Shown here one piece after another: positions 31,112 to 39,177 of a DNA stretch of 43,112 bases. The notes under the pieces are model-generated. The model searched no databases and had not been told where the DNA came from. It saw nothing but the letters and a program-made list of their open reading frames with translations. Position 1 is the stretch's first letter. Each line of letters begins with the position of its first letter. The stretch comes from Verrucomicrobiia bacterium (GTDB taxonomy: Bacteria; Zixibacteria; MSB-5A5; DSPP01), in NCBI GenBank assembly GCA_035574275.1, contig DATLYY010000079.1, positions 1-43,112 of the forward strand. The letters run 5' to 3'. The position numbers and the translations under genes were made by a program.

Positions 31112-31875
31112 CACCCCTGCTCACCCAGAAATTTCAAAACTTCGGTCTCCTCCAGCCCGCCCGTCAGCTCCAAAAAGAGATCCTCCAAACTCTCCCCTTC
31201 TTGGCCGGTTTTCGACTTCAGCTCCTCGGCCGCTCCGAGGGCCACCAGCTCCCCTTTGTTGATGATTCCCACCCGGTCGCACATCCGCTCCGCCACTTCC
31301 AGAATGTGGGTGGAAAGAAAAATCGTGGCCCCCCGCTTGGCGTATTGGCGCAAAAGGTCTTTCAAAATCCGCGCCGAGCGGGGGTCCAGCCCGACCAATG
31401 GCTCGTCCAAAAGCAAAACTTTCGGTTCGTGCAGAAAGGCCGCGGCCAACGCCACTTTCTGCTTGGTGCCGTGGGAAAGGGATTCGATAAGCTCCCACCG
31501 TTTGTCGGCAAAGCCGAATAACTCGAGGAAATTGCCGATTCCCTGCTGGCAGGACTTGGAATCCATTCGGTACACCGCGCCGATGAATTTCAAAAACTCC
31601 TCCACTGTCAGCTTGCCGTACAGCTGCGGCTGGTCCGGCACGTAGGCCAGAATTTTTTTCGCCTCCACGGGGTTTTTGACGACGTCAACGCCGCCGACGA
31701 CCACCCGCCCGGAGGAGGGGCGCAAAAGCCCGGTGATGAGTTTGATGGTGGTGGTTTTCCCCGCGCCGTTCGGCCCCAGAAAGCCGAAAATTTCGCCGGG
31801 TTTGGTTTGAAGGTTTAAATCAACGACGGCGCGAACAGAGCCGAAGTTTTTGCCGAGATGAAAGGTCTCGATCAA
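31111..31875 (-). CDS. ABC transporter ATP-binding protein
   Basis: The 254-residue ATPase has Walker A GPNGAGKTTT (about residues 34-43), the signature SLSHGTKQKVALAAAF (about 128-143), Walker B VLLLDEPLVGLD, D-loop, and the H-loop LSTHILEVAE. The C-terminal part continues to SKTGQEGESLEDLFLELTGG, typical of ABC-2 (CcmA/NatA-like) exporters. It powers the permease encoded next to it; the two genes overlap (TGATG). Its start is 6 nt after the stop of a small helical protein gene. Substrate unknown. Confidence 0.95.
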   Translation of the reverse strand: MIETFHLGKNFGSVRAVVDLNLQTKPGEIFGFLGPNGAGKTTTIKLITGLLRPSSGRVVVGGVDVVKNPVEAKKILAYVPDQPQLYGKLTVEEFLKFIGAVYRMDSKSCQQGIGNFLELFGFADKRWELIESLSHGTKQKVALAAAFLHEPKVLLLDEPLVGLDPRSARILKDLLRQYAKRGATIFLSTHILEVAERMCDRVGIINKGELVALGAAEELKSKTGQEGESLEDLFLELTGGLEETEVLKFLGEQG

Positions 31876-31881
31876 CGGGAA

Positions 31882-32073
31882 TCAGGCCGTCTTTTTTTCC
31901 GAAAGCCGGACGGCGATGGCCAAATCGTGCAAAGCGTCGGATAAATCGGCATCCACCTTTTTCAAAAGGCGCTGCAGATCGTAGTCGTGGATGTGGGGAA
32001 TCAACTCCCGGATTTCCCGCGCCACCTTCTCCGTGGTGGCAACGATTTCTTTCAGCTTCAGCTCGGCGGACAT
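31882..32073 (-). CDS. Small helical protein, 63 residues, unknown
   Basis: The product MSAELKLKEIVATTEKVARE and following residues form an amphipathic, mostly helical chain (IRELIPHIHDYDLQRLLKKVDADLSDALHDLAIAVRLSEKK) without cysteines or membrane segments. It may be a small coiled-coil or adaptor. The ATG at 32073 comes 2 nt after the recG stop, and TCTGGAGA lies upstream as ribosome site. The short distance to recG and to the ABC ATPase shows it is part of this operon. No family recognised. Confidence 0.6.
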   Translation of the reverse strand: MSAELKLKEIVATTEKVAREIRELIPHIHDYDLQRLLKKVDADLSDALHDLAIAVRLSEKKTA

Positions 32074-32075
32074 GT

Positions 32076-34193
32076 TCAACTCGTCTCCAGAAAGGTAAGG
32101 GTTTTCCCCCACCGGCGCAACAAATTCTGAAAGCGGGACACCGGCTCCTTTTTCTCGAACAAAACCTCCTCCGCTTTCTTGCGCGCCCGGTGTATGAGCT
32201 CCAAATCATCCAGCCGCGCAATTTTCAAATCCGGGAAGCCGTGCTGCCGCAGTCCCAAAAATTCCCCCGGCCCCCGCAGCTCCAAATCCAGCTCGGCGAT
32301 TTTGAACCCGTCCCGTTCCTTCGTCAACGCTTCCAGCCGCGCCTTGGCGGTAGCCGAAATGTTGGGCGGAGAAATCAAAATGCAGTACGATTTCTCCGCT
32401 CCCCGTCCCACCCGGCCGCGCAATTGATGCAGTTGCGCCAGCCCGAACCGCTGGGCTTCTTCCACAATCATCAAAGTGGCGTTGGGGACATCCAACCCCA
32501 CTTCGACCACGCTCGTGGCCACCAGAAGCTTCAGCTTTCCGGACGAGAACCCCTCCATAACTTTTATCTTCTCGTTTCCTTTAAGCTTGCCGTGCAGAAG
32601 TCCGACTGAAAATTCGGAAAAGATTTTCATTAGGTTTTCGAATTCCGCCTTGGCTGCTTTCAAATCGGATTTTTCCGATTCCTCAATCACTGGATAAACC
32701 ACGTACGCCTGACGGCCTTTGGCCAGCTCGGTTTTGACGAAATTCCAAATCTCCGGCTTTTTCTCCTCCGTCCGGTACGCCGTGGTGATGGGCGCCCGCC
32801 CCGCCGGAAGCTCTTTGATGACCGACATATCCAAATCTCCGTACGCCGTCAAGGCCAGCGAGCGGGGTATCGGCGTGGCGGTCATCGCCAAAAGTTCCGC
32901 CTCCCTTCCCTTCCGCTTCAAAAGCCCCCGTTGCGAGACGCCAAAGCGGTGCTGCTCATCCACCACCACCAGCGCCAGCTCCTTGAATTCCACCGTCGGC
33001 TCGAGTAGCGCGTGTGTGCCGACGGCCAATTTCAATTCACCGGAGGCCAGCCCGGCCAAGAGTTTTTCCCGCTGGGCGTTTTTGACCGAGCCGGTCAAAA
33101 GCCCCGCTTCTATTCCCAGTTTGGAATACCAAGCCGAAAGCGTCCGGAAATGCTGCTCCGCTAAAACCTCCGTCGGCGCCATCAAAACGGCCTGATAGCC
33201 GTTCTCCACGGCGAAGGCCATGGTGGCGGCCGCCACCGCCGTCTTTCCGGAGCCCACGTCCCCCTGCAAAAGCCGGCTCATCGGGTAGGGGGACAAAATG
33301 TCGGTGAAGATCTCCGCCAAGGCCTGGTTTTGCGCCGCCGTCAATTTGAATGGTAGTATCGAATAGAATTCTTCGACCAGTTTCCCCGGCGGCCGGAAGG
33401 TCCGCTCTTTCGGATGCAAACGCAACTTACGCTTGCGCCCGAGGAGCACCAGCTCCAGGGCGAAAAGCTCGTCGAACGCCAGCCGGTTCCGTGCCCGCTC
33501 GGCGTCCTCCAGCGTTTCCGGAAAATGGACGTGCTTGAGCGCCCACCCCAACTCCGGCAGCGACAGCTTCTCCAGTTCCTCCTTTTGCCATAAATCAAAA
33601 AACAGTTCGGAGTGTTTGTCGATTAAATCAAACATCAAACGCCGCATCCCCCGCGAATCGAGCCGCTTGGCCTTCAGCCCGGCCGTCGAGGGATATAAAG
33701 GTATCACCCGCCCGGTGTGCAGAAATTTCTGCTCCTCCGGGCCGCCGACGATTTCAAAATCCGGATGGGTCATCTGCAGAGTGCCGTAGAGGGAAACGAC
33801 GCCGGAAGCCGCCACCTCCATCCCCTTCTCAAAGTAGCCGGGCAAAAAAGAGGGAACGTGGAACCAGACCAAAGCCAGATACCCCGTCCCATCGTGCAGA
33901 GTGACCACAAACCGCTGCGTCCGCCGGCGCACAACCCGCACGTCCAGAACGTTGCCGACGACTGTGACCTCCTCCCCCACTTTCAAATCGCCAATTTTCA
34001 CCACCCGGCTTCGGTCCAAGTAACGGCGTGGCAAGTAATAGAGAAAATCCTCGACGGTTTCCACGCCGACCTCGGACAGCGCCTTGGCTCTTTCCGGCCC
34101 CACCCCTTTCAAATACTGAACGGGTGAGGAAAGCTCCACCTTCCCCGGCCGGACGACCTTTGCCGGAACTACTTTTTTCTTTTCAACCGGCAT
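32076..34193 (-). CDS. recG: ATP-dependent DNA helicase RecG
   Basis: RecG remodels stalled replication forks and Holliday junctions. The 705-residue protein has an N-terminal wedge/OB domain (about 20-190, starting VQYLKGVGPERAKALSE), helicase motifs PMSRLLQGDVGSGKTAVA (Walker A about 310-317), VVVDEQHRFGV (DEQH about 412-415), MTATPIPRSLALTAYGD, and the C-terminal VGRGAEKSYCI, EVGLDVPNATLMIVE. It ends with the RecG-typical GPGEFLGLRQHGFPDLKIA. Its ATG (34193) lies inside the 3' end of rsmB (25 bp overlap), so translation is coupled. A normal, complete gene. Confidence 0.97.
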   Translation of the reverse strand: MPVEKKKVVPAKVVRPGKVELSSPVQYLKGVGPERAKALSEVGVETVEDFLYYLPRRYLDRSRVVKIGDLKVGEEVTVVGNVLDVRVVRRRTQRFVVTLHDGTGYLALVWFHVPSFLPGYFEKGMEVAASGVVSLYGTLQMTHPDFEIVGGPEEQKFLHTGRVIPLYPSTAGLKAKRLDSRGMRRLMFDLIDKHSELFFDLWQKEELEKLSLPELGWALKHVHFPETLEDAERARNRLAFDELFALELVLLGRKRKLRLHPKERTFRPPGKLVEEFYSILPFKLTAAQNQALAEIFTDILSPYPMSRLLQGDVGSGKTAVAAATMAFAVENGYQAVLMAPTEVLAEQHFRTLSAWYSKLGIEAGLLTGSVKNAQREKLLAGLASGELKLAVGTHALLEPTVEFKELALVVVDEQHRFGVSQRGLLKRKGREAELLAMTATPIPRSLALTAYGDLDMSVIKELPAGRAPITTAYRTEEKKPEIWNFVKTELAKGRQAYVVYPVIEESEKSDLKAAKAEFENLMKIFSEFSVGLLHGKLKGNEKIKVMEGFSSGKLKLLVATSVVEVGLDVPNATLMIVEEAQRFGLAQLHQLRGRVGRGAEKSYCILISPPNISATAKARLEALTKERDGFKIAELDLELRGPGEFLGLRQHGFPDLKIARLDDLELIHRARKKAEEVLFEKKEPVSRFQNLLRRWGKTLTFLETS

Positions 34194-35461
34194 ACGAAAA
34201 CCCCGTCGGTTTCATACTCTCCCGGCAAAATCACCACGTTCCCCTGCGTATCGCAAAATTCTTTCCCCGCCCAAGCTTCCGAACTCTCCCGTTCGAATTC
34301 TGGATGCCCGGCCAAAAATTTTTCGCAAGCGTTCCAGTTTTCCTCCGTCGTCAGCGTGCAGGTGGAATAAACAATAATTCCTCCGGGTTTGACCAGCCCC
34401 GCGGCCCGTTCCAGAAATTGCAAGGCCTGTGCGCCGAGCCGCACGGCATCCTCCTTTTTCTTTTCCCAGCGCAACTCCGGGTGCCGTGCCATCGTTCCAA
34501 GCCCAGTGCACGGCGCGTCAATCAAAATTTTATCAAATTTCTGCTTGAACGGATGCGTCAAAAAATCCCCGGTGACCAGATGAACACCCTTCACTCCGAG
34601 CCGCTTGAAGTTCCCCGCCATAACCTGCATCCTTCGGGGACTTCTCTCCACCGCCGTGATACTCGCGCCCGATTCAGCAATCAAAGCCGTCTTTCCTCCC
34701 GGCGCCGCGCAGGCGTCCAGAATTTCCTCGTTCGGATGCGGGTCCAAAACCCGCACGGCGAGCATTGTCGAGGGATCTTGAATGTATCCCTTCCCCTCCC
34801 GCAAAAGCTCAAAATCGGTCAAGGAGATTTCTTTCCTGATTTTGTAAAAATTCAAAAACCGAAGGCACCGCTCCCATTCGAATTTCTGCTTGGCAAGAAA
34901 TGAAAAAAACTCCTCCTCATTGGTTTTCAACCGGTTTAGGCGCACAAAAGTCGCCGGCGCTCCGTTCCCCCAAGCCAGCATCCGTATTGTCTTTTCCCGG
35001 CCAAACAAACCGAGCCACTCCTCCACAATCCAGCTCGGATAGGAATACGTTCCCGCCAGCTCATCCGCCGCATCGGTGAACGAGAGCGCCGGTCGCTCAC
35101 GCAAAAACTTCCGCAAACAGCCGTTCACCACACCGGAAAGTTTGCCTAAGCGGAACACTTTCGCCAGCTCCACGGCGTCGTTCACCACGGCATACTCCGG
35201 CCATTTTTTTTCTTCCAGTTGGAATAGCGAAAGTAGAAGAATCGCTTTCAAAGTAACGGGAGGATTTTCTTTTGCTAAAAGCAGGGGCAAAAATCGCTCC
35301 AGCCGCCCGAATTTTTTGATGGTTCCGACCACCAGCTCCCAGACCAAGCTACGGTCCTGGGCCGAAAGCCCCGCAACGCCGCGCAGCGCCTGTTTGGGAT
35401 CCCCGCCCGCTTCCAGCCAGCCGGCCAGAATTTTTGCCGCCGCCCGCCGCGCGGGGGAAAT
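34169..35461 (-). CDS. rsmB: 16S rRNA m5C methyltransferase RsmB, apparent ATT start
   Basis: RsmB methylates C967 of 16S rRNA with SAM. The protein has an N-terminal NusB-like domain (SPARRAAAKILAGWLEAGGD, then KQALRGVAGLSAQDRSLVWELVVGTIK). Next is the NOL1/NOP2/Sun catalytic part: EEILDACAAPGGKTALIAE (SAM site), DKILIDAPCTGLGTMARHPELRWE (PCT motif with a catalytic Cys), and GGIIVYSTCTLTTEENW (second catalytic Cys). Starting at ATT 35461 gives 430 residues, close to E. coli RsmB. No ATG, GTG or TTG lies between the upstream stop (TAA 35495-35497) and the middle of the NusB-like domain. The first standard start is TTG 35347, which would cut the domain. The frame is the same as the upstream gene's, with only a TAA between. 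recG overlaps its 3' end. Confidence 0.9.
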   Translation of the reverse strand: MSPARRAAAKILAGWLEAGGDPKQALRGVAGLSAQDRSLVWELVVGTIKKFGRLERFLPLLLAKENPPVTLKAILLLSLFQLEEKKWPEYAVVNDAVELAKVFRLGKLSGVVNGCLRKFLRERPALSFTDAADELAGTYSYPSWIVEEWLGLFGREKTIRMLAWGNGAPATFVRLNRLKTNEEEFFSFLAKQKFEWERCLRFLNFYKIRKEISLTDFELLREGKGYIQDPSTMLAVRVLDPHPNEEILDACAAPGGKTALIAESGASITAVERSPRRMQVMAGNFKRLGVKGVHLVTGDFLTHPFKQKFDKILIDAPCTGLGTMARHPELRWEKKKEDAVRLGAQALQFLERAAGLVKPGGIIVYSTCTLTTEENWNACEKFLAGHPEFERESSEAWAGKEFCDTQGNVVILPGEYETDGVFVCRLKRKK

Positions 35462-35494
35462 TGTTTCGACCCCGGACGAACTTGCGGCTTTCGT

Positions 35495-37885
35495 TTATCT
35501 CACCTCGTGGGGCGAAAGAAGATTCCCATCGGCAAAAATCAAAAGCTCCCGCCGGATAAAAACCGCCTCCTGCGTCACCATCTCCGGCAGCCCCATTCCG
35601 ACCAAGACCTCCTCCGGCCGGGCGTAGTCCCCCCCTGCCATCACCAATTCCATTTTAAGCCCGTGTCCATTCGGCTCCAGCCCCCGCACGAACGGGCGCA
35701 CGTTCACCCGTTTTCGCTCCCCCTCGGAACTCCGCTCCACCCATACCTCTTTTTCTTCCAGAAATTTTGCGCAGCGAGTTGACTCGACCGCTCCCGGCAG
35801 CCGGACTTCATAGCGGGCCACGTTCACGCTGGCCGAAAGGGATTCTGTCTTGGCCAGAATCGGCTGGGCATCGATGAGCGAAAATCCCGGCGGCAGGGCT
35901 GCAGCCAGCCGGGCAAAAAACTCCTGCCGGTACGGCTGCTCGAAGCGGATATCCAGATATTCCGCCGTGGAAAGATGGCCGAGCGGCAGAGCTGGCCCGA
36001 ACGCCACCTTCATTTTCGGGTGAAACCCCTGCGAATACGAAACCGGCAGCCCGGAGCGGCGCAAAGCCCGCTCAAAAACTTTGATGACGTCGAGGTGGGA
36101 GGAATACCGCGCCGCCTCCCCCTTCTCCCAGCGGAAGCGGATGACCGTGTTCGGCACTTGCAGTGCCTCGGGGTGGAAGCGAATTCTCCGTTTGGCGCGC
36201 CCGTATTGCATTTCCCCGCCCGAAGCCGAGGCTGCCGTCGTCGGCGGCTCCAGCGAGAGCGTAATCGGCGCGCCCGATTTTTTGACGACCGGAACCCGGT
36301 ACGCCCAGTCCGTGGGTAGCCCGGAGCCCCCGCTCCGGGGTTCGGTGCCTAAAAACTCCGCGCCCAAAACTTCTGTTGCTCTGACGCCCATTTCTTGGAG
36401 CACCCAGTCCAGCCGACGGTAATCCGCTCCGTCGTCCGGCGTCTCATCCGGCTTGATGTGAGCGGCATAACCCGCAATAAAATCCGCAACTTTATCGCCG
36501 AGCCGTTCCCACAACCCGGTCAGATAAATCTGTTCCGGCGGCTCGTAGCGCAGTTGCAGATTGCGGGCCGAAAGATGCTTTTTCAAAAGTTCCTGCCGCC
36601 GGGTGACTTCGGACGGCCCAATCAAAGCCCCCTTCCACAATCCTTGATGCGGCACGGCGGAAAAAACCCCCAAATACCCCCGCAGCATCGTCCGCCCGGA
36701 ACCCCGCCGCACTTCCGACGCCACCCGGTTCAAAAACTCGGCCGTCTCGGCAATCTCCTCCTCCGTTTCATTCGGAAAACCTAAATACAGGTACAGCCGG
36801 ATTTGTTTGGGTGCAAGATTCAAAACCTCCCGCACCTTTTCGAAAATCTCCCCCTCCCCGGCTTGCACCCCCAAAAGCTTCCGGTTCCGTTCAACGCCGG
36901 AGCCGAGGTAAAACCCGGCGCCGAGTACGGAACTCTTTCGCAAAACCGCCAAAAGCTCCGGCGTGAACAGCTCCGGCTTCAGGTTGGAAAAATCCAGCTT
37001 GCCGTACACCTTGCTCATGTAACCGGCCAGCGAAGCCGCCAGCGGCGCCAAAGGCAAAGGCGGCTCCCCGCCCGCAAAGTCGAACCGCACGTCGTCATAG
37101 CCGGAGGCAAAAACCAGGTTCTGCAAATCCACCGCCGCCGCCGTGACGTCCAAATCCCCGGTGAGCCCGTCCAGCCGGATATTCAAAAACGAGCTTTCCG
37201 GGTCGAGCGTGGGAATCAAAAGTTTGGGGAAATAATTTCGATATTCCGACGGCGTTATCGCCGGATGCCCTTTTTTGCTTTGATTGGTGGCATAGATGGT
37301 CGCCCCTTCCAGATTTTCCAAAAACCTTTGCCGGTCAAACTTCTCATTCAGATTGGACAAACTTCTCGAAAGTGCAACGGCCGCGGCGAACCCTTCGAGA
37401 TGAACCGCCGTGTCGAAAAACCGCCCCAATCCCCCGCTCCAGAGCGACCCCTTGCCGAACGTGGCGACCACCGCTCCCCCACCCCGCTTTTCCCTTTCTG
37501 CTTCGAGGCCGGCCAGCTCCATCAATCGCGGAAAAAAGAAATGGTCCCTTTTCCGCTCTGTTTGGAACAGAATCAAATCGAATTCCTTCACCGGCCGCCC
37601 GGACTCTACGGTGAAAAGCGGCACGCCTTCTTCCTTCATCACCTTCTGGGCGTCCGGCGCCGGCAGATACGCCCGCTCCACGGCAATATCCGGATGGTTG
37701 TTCAAAACGGCATATGCCTGCCGGTGTTCGAAGGAGGAAATTGCAAACTCGTACAAATCCGGATAGAGCAGCACCGCCCGGATTTTCTGCCCCTCTTTTT
37801 TAAAGCTTCCCAGCTCCCCGTCGGTGTACCGCCCCGGCCGGATGACGAACGGCAAAAATTCTTTTTCGATTTTCATATCGGACAT
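35495..37885 (-). CDS. TIGR03960/DUF2344-type protein lacking the radical SAM cysteines
   Basis: The 796-residue protein follows the plan of TIGR03960 proteins fused to DUF2344 (TIGR03936): an N-terminal B12-like domain (LYPDLYEFAISSFEHRQAYAVLN, PAPDAQKVMKEEGVPLFTVES), a radical SAM-type TIM-like middle, and a C-terminal DUF2344 (FRWEKGEAARYSSHLDVIKVFERALRRSGLPVSYSQGFHPKMKVAFG, from about residue 578). The CxxxCxxC cluster motif is absent: the stretch where it belongs (about 225-270) reads as SSFLNIRLDGLTGDL, then AAVDLQNL, then ASGYDDVRF. The whole protein has one cysteine, in the DUF2344 part. The reading frame is intact. TIGR03960 genes usually lie near rpmA/rpsU-type translation genes; here it precedes rsmB. 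Start ATG 37885; a second ATG is at 37876. Function unknown. Confidence 0.8.
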   Translation of the reverse strand: MSDMKIEKEFLPFVIRPGRYTDGELGSFKKEGQKIRAVLLYPDLYEFAISSFEHRQAYAVLNNHPDIAVERAYLPAPDAQKVMKEEGVPLFTVESGRPVKEFDLILFQTERKRDHFFFPRLMELAGLEAEREKRGGGAVVATFGKGSLWSGGLGRFFDTAVHLEGFAAAVALSRSLSNLNEKFDRQRFLENLEGATIYATNQSKKGHPAITPSEYRNYFPKLLIPTLDPESSFLNIRLDGLTGDLDVTAAAVDLQNLVFASGYDDVRFDFAGGEPPLPLAPLAASLAGYMSKVYGKLDFSNLKPELFTPELLAVLRKSSVLGAGFYLGSGVERNRKLLGVQAGEGEIFEKVREVLNLAPKQIRLYLYLGFPNETEEEIAETAEFLNRVASEVRRGSGRTMLRGYLGVFSAVPHQGLWKGALIGPSEVTRRQELLKKHLSARNLQLRYEPPEQIYLTGLWERLGDKVADFIAGYAAHIKPDETPDDGADYRRLDWVLQEMGVRATEVLGAEFLGTEPRSGGSGLPTDWAYRVPVVKKSGAPITLSLEPPTTAASASGGEMQYGRAKRRIRFHPEALQVPNTVIRFRWEKGEAARYSSHLDVIKVFERALRRSGLPVSYSQGFHPKMKVAFGPALPLGHLSTAEYLDIRFEQPYRQEFFARLAAALPPGFSLIDAQPILAKTESLSASVNVARYEVRLPGAVESTRCAKFLEEKEVWVERSSEGERKRVNVRPFVRGLEPNGHGLKMELVMAGGDYARPEEVLVGMGLPEMVTQEAVFIRRELLIFADGNLLSPHEVR

Positions 37886-37888
37886 TAG

Positions 37889-37917
37889 TATTTACCGATT
37901 TTTCTCAAGGTTGTAAA
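37889..37917 (-). promoter_or_regulatory. Promoter candidate of the TIGR03960-type gene
   Basis: On the minus strand, -35 TTTACA (5 of 6), 17-nt spacer, -10 TAAATA. The -10 ends only 3 nt before ATG 37885 and 12 nt before ATG 37876, so the second ATG may be the real start of a leaderless mRNA. Moderate evidence. Confidence 0.4.
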
Positions 37918-37932
37918 GAGTGGGAACCTCTG

Positions 37933-37971
37933 CAAATAAAAGCCGCTCCCAACTTTCTCCGTGGGAGCGGC
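37933..37971 (-). terminator. Intrinsic terminator of the zinc-ribbon gene
   Basis: GCCGCTCCCA (37942-37951) and TGGGAGCGGC (37962-37971) form a 10-bp stem. On the minus strand it is followed by TTTTATTTG. It ends the short transcript of the gene at 37993-38181. Confidence 0.85.
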
Positions 37972-37992
37972 GTAAAACGGATTATTTCCCGC

Positions 37993-38181
37993 TTATCCGT
38001 AAATCTCCGCGTGGTTGCACTTGCAGACCTGCACGACCTTCTGGCGGAATTTCCACGCCCCCGAATCCGCCTTGGCCGAGCGGACGTACAGAACGGACTG
38101 CACCGTCCCGCCGCAAACCGGGCAGGTGACCGAGTGTTTCACTTTGGACGCCTTGTCGGCGAAGCTCTGTTTCTTGGCCAT
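37993..38181 (-). CDS. Small zinc-ribbon-like protein, 62 residues
   Basis: A basic protein of 62 residues with CPVCG (about 20-24) and a C-terminal CKC (about 53-55) that together can bind one zinc ion. The rest is MAKKQSFADKASKVKHSV and a middle stretch VQSVLYVRSAKADSGAWKFRQKVVQV. The MAKK... start and size recall small ribosomal or ribosome-associated zinc proteins, but it is not clearly one of bL31, bL33 or bL36. The ribosome site is strong (AAAGGAGG 5 nt before the ATG). A -10-like TATTATATTA lies on the minus strand at about 38264-38275, so it has its own promoter, and a terminator follows the gene. High expression is likely. Function unknown. Confidence 0.7.
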   Translation of the reverse strand: MAKKQSFADKASKVKHSVTCPVCGGTVQSVLYVRSAKADSGAWKFRQKVVQVCKCNHAEIYG

Positions 38182-38294
38182 TTAAACCTCCTTTACCGCC
38201 AATCTTTTACCTTGCCTAAAACCCGAATCCGGCTTTCCCGGTTCCTTTCGAAACCCGCTGGGCGTAATATAATACGAAACCGGCCCGAAAAACG

Positions 38295-38486
38295 CTAAAT
38301 GTTGTACACCTCTTTCTGTTTCAACGCCTCCTTGCGCACCAAAAGCGCCGTGTAGGCAATCTCCGCCTCGTGCGAAAACCCCGGCTTCCGCCGCGCCCGC
38401 TCCAGATACACCTCCGCGGCGTCGAAATCCTTCTTCAAAAGCGACTCGATTGCCTGGAAATACAAAAGTTCCGCGGTCTCTTCCAT
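38295..38486 (-). CDS. Small TPR-like protein, 63 residues
   Basis: An acidic-basic helical protein (ELLYFQAIESLLKKDFDAAEVYLERARRKPGFSHEAEIAYTALLVRKEALKQK). The pattern AIESLLKKDFDAAEVYLERA looks like one tetratricopeptide motif followed by part of another. It starts 1 nt after the stop of the 229-residue gene, so it is the last gene of the DUF4388 operon. No known family. Confidence 0.55.
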   Translation of the reverse strand: MEETAELLYFQAIESLLKKDFDAAEVYLERARRKPGFSHEAEIAYTALLVRKEALKQKEVYNI

Positions 38487-38487
38487 C

Positions 38488-39177
38488 CTACTTCTTCACC
38501 CGGCTTTTCACCTGCCGGAATTTTTCCAGGTACGGCCCCACGGGATAGTTCTGCGCCTGCAAAAAGTACAAAAGATGCGCCACGAACACCTCGTCCGCCA
38601 GATGATACCGGGCGGTGAGCGCATCCAAAAGCCGCCCGATGACCGAAAGCGGATGTTCCCCCGGCTTGCGGTACTCCCGCATGTACTCCAGCTCATATCC
38701 CAAAAGCTTTTGGAAATCCTCGCTCAAATCCCCGCTGGTGCGGTCGTTGCCGGAGGGGAAATGGCCGGTTTTCGCCGCAAAGGCGGGCGGCTTCGCCTCC
38801 CGCCCGGTCAGCCGGGCCACGAACTTTTCCGAAAGCTCTGCAAGATGGTCGCCGGAATCCCCCGCCTCCGTCCCCTCCCCGTTGCGCGGCAGAAAAAGCT
38901 TGAGCTTTTCCAAGGCGGCGGAAACCTCCTCCATCTGGTAGCGCGTGAGGGGGGTGGAAGCCAGCTCCATCCCCTCTGTCCCCAGCCACTGCTCAAAGAG
39001 CCGGAAGCGCTCCGCCAAATCCGGAAATTCCTCGATCGGGCGGTAGGCCAGCTCCTTCAGTCGCCAGATTTGTTTGAAGGTTTTCAGCCCCTCGGCCTCC
39101 CTTTGCGCCCAGCCGGCCAGAAATTCCTCCGACTGTTGGGCCAGCCGCTCAAAAATTTCCGCCCGGGGGGAGCTCAT
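38488..39177 (-). CDS. Conserved protein of unknown function, 229 residues
   Basis: A soluble, mostly helical protein (ERLAQQSEEFLAGWAQREAEG, ERFRLFEQWLGTEG, FQKLLGYELEYMREYRKPGEHPLSVIGRLLDALTARY). No membrane segment, no cysteine motif and no known catalytic signature. Its ATG (39177) overlaps the stop of the DUF4388 gene by 4 nt (ATGA), so translation is coupled. The pairing with a PATAN/DUF4388 protein suggests a role in the same signalling or polarity pathway, but that is a guess. No family recognised. Confidence 0.6.
   Translation of the reverse strand: MSSPRAEIFERLAQQSEEFLAGWAQREAEGLKTFKQIWRLKELAYRPIEEFPDLAERFRLFEQWLGTEGMELASTPLTRYQMEEVSAALEKLKLFLPRNGEGTEAGDSGDHLAELSEKFVARLTGREAKPPAFAAKTGHFPSGNDRTSGDLSEDFQKLLGYELEYMREYRKPGEHPLSVIGRLLDALTARYHLADEVFVAHLLYFLQAQNYPVGPYLEKFRQVKSRVKK

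Noticed and set aside
35461-35500. Natural fusion of the TIGR03960-type protein and RsmB
   Set aside because: They share a frame, but a TAA separates them; with no sign of readthrough signals a chance frame match is enough.
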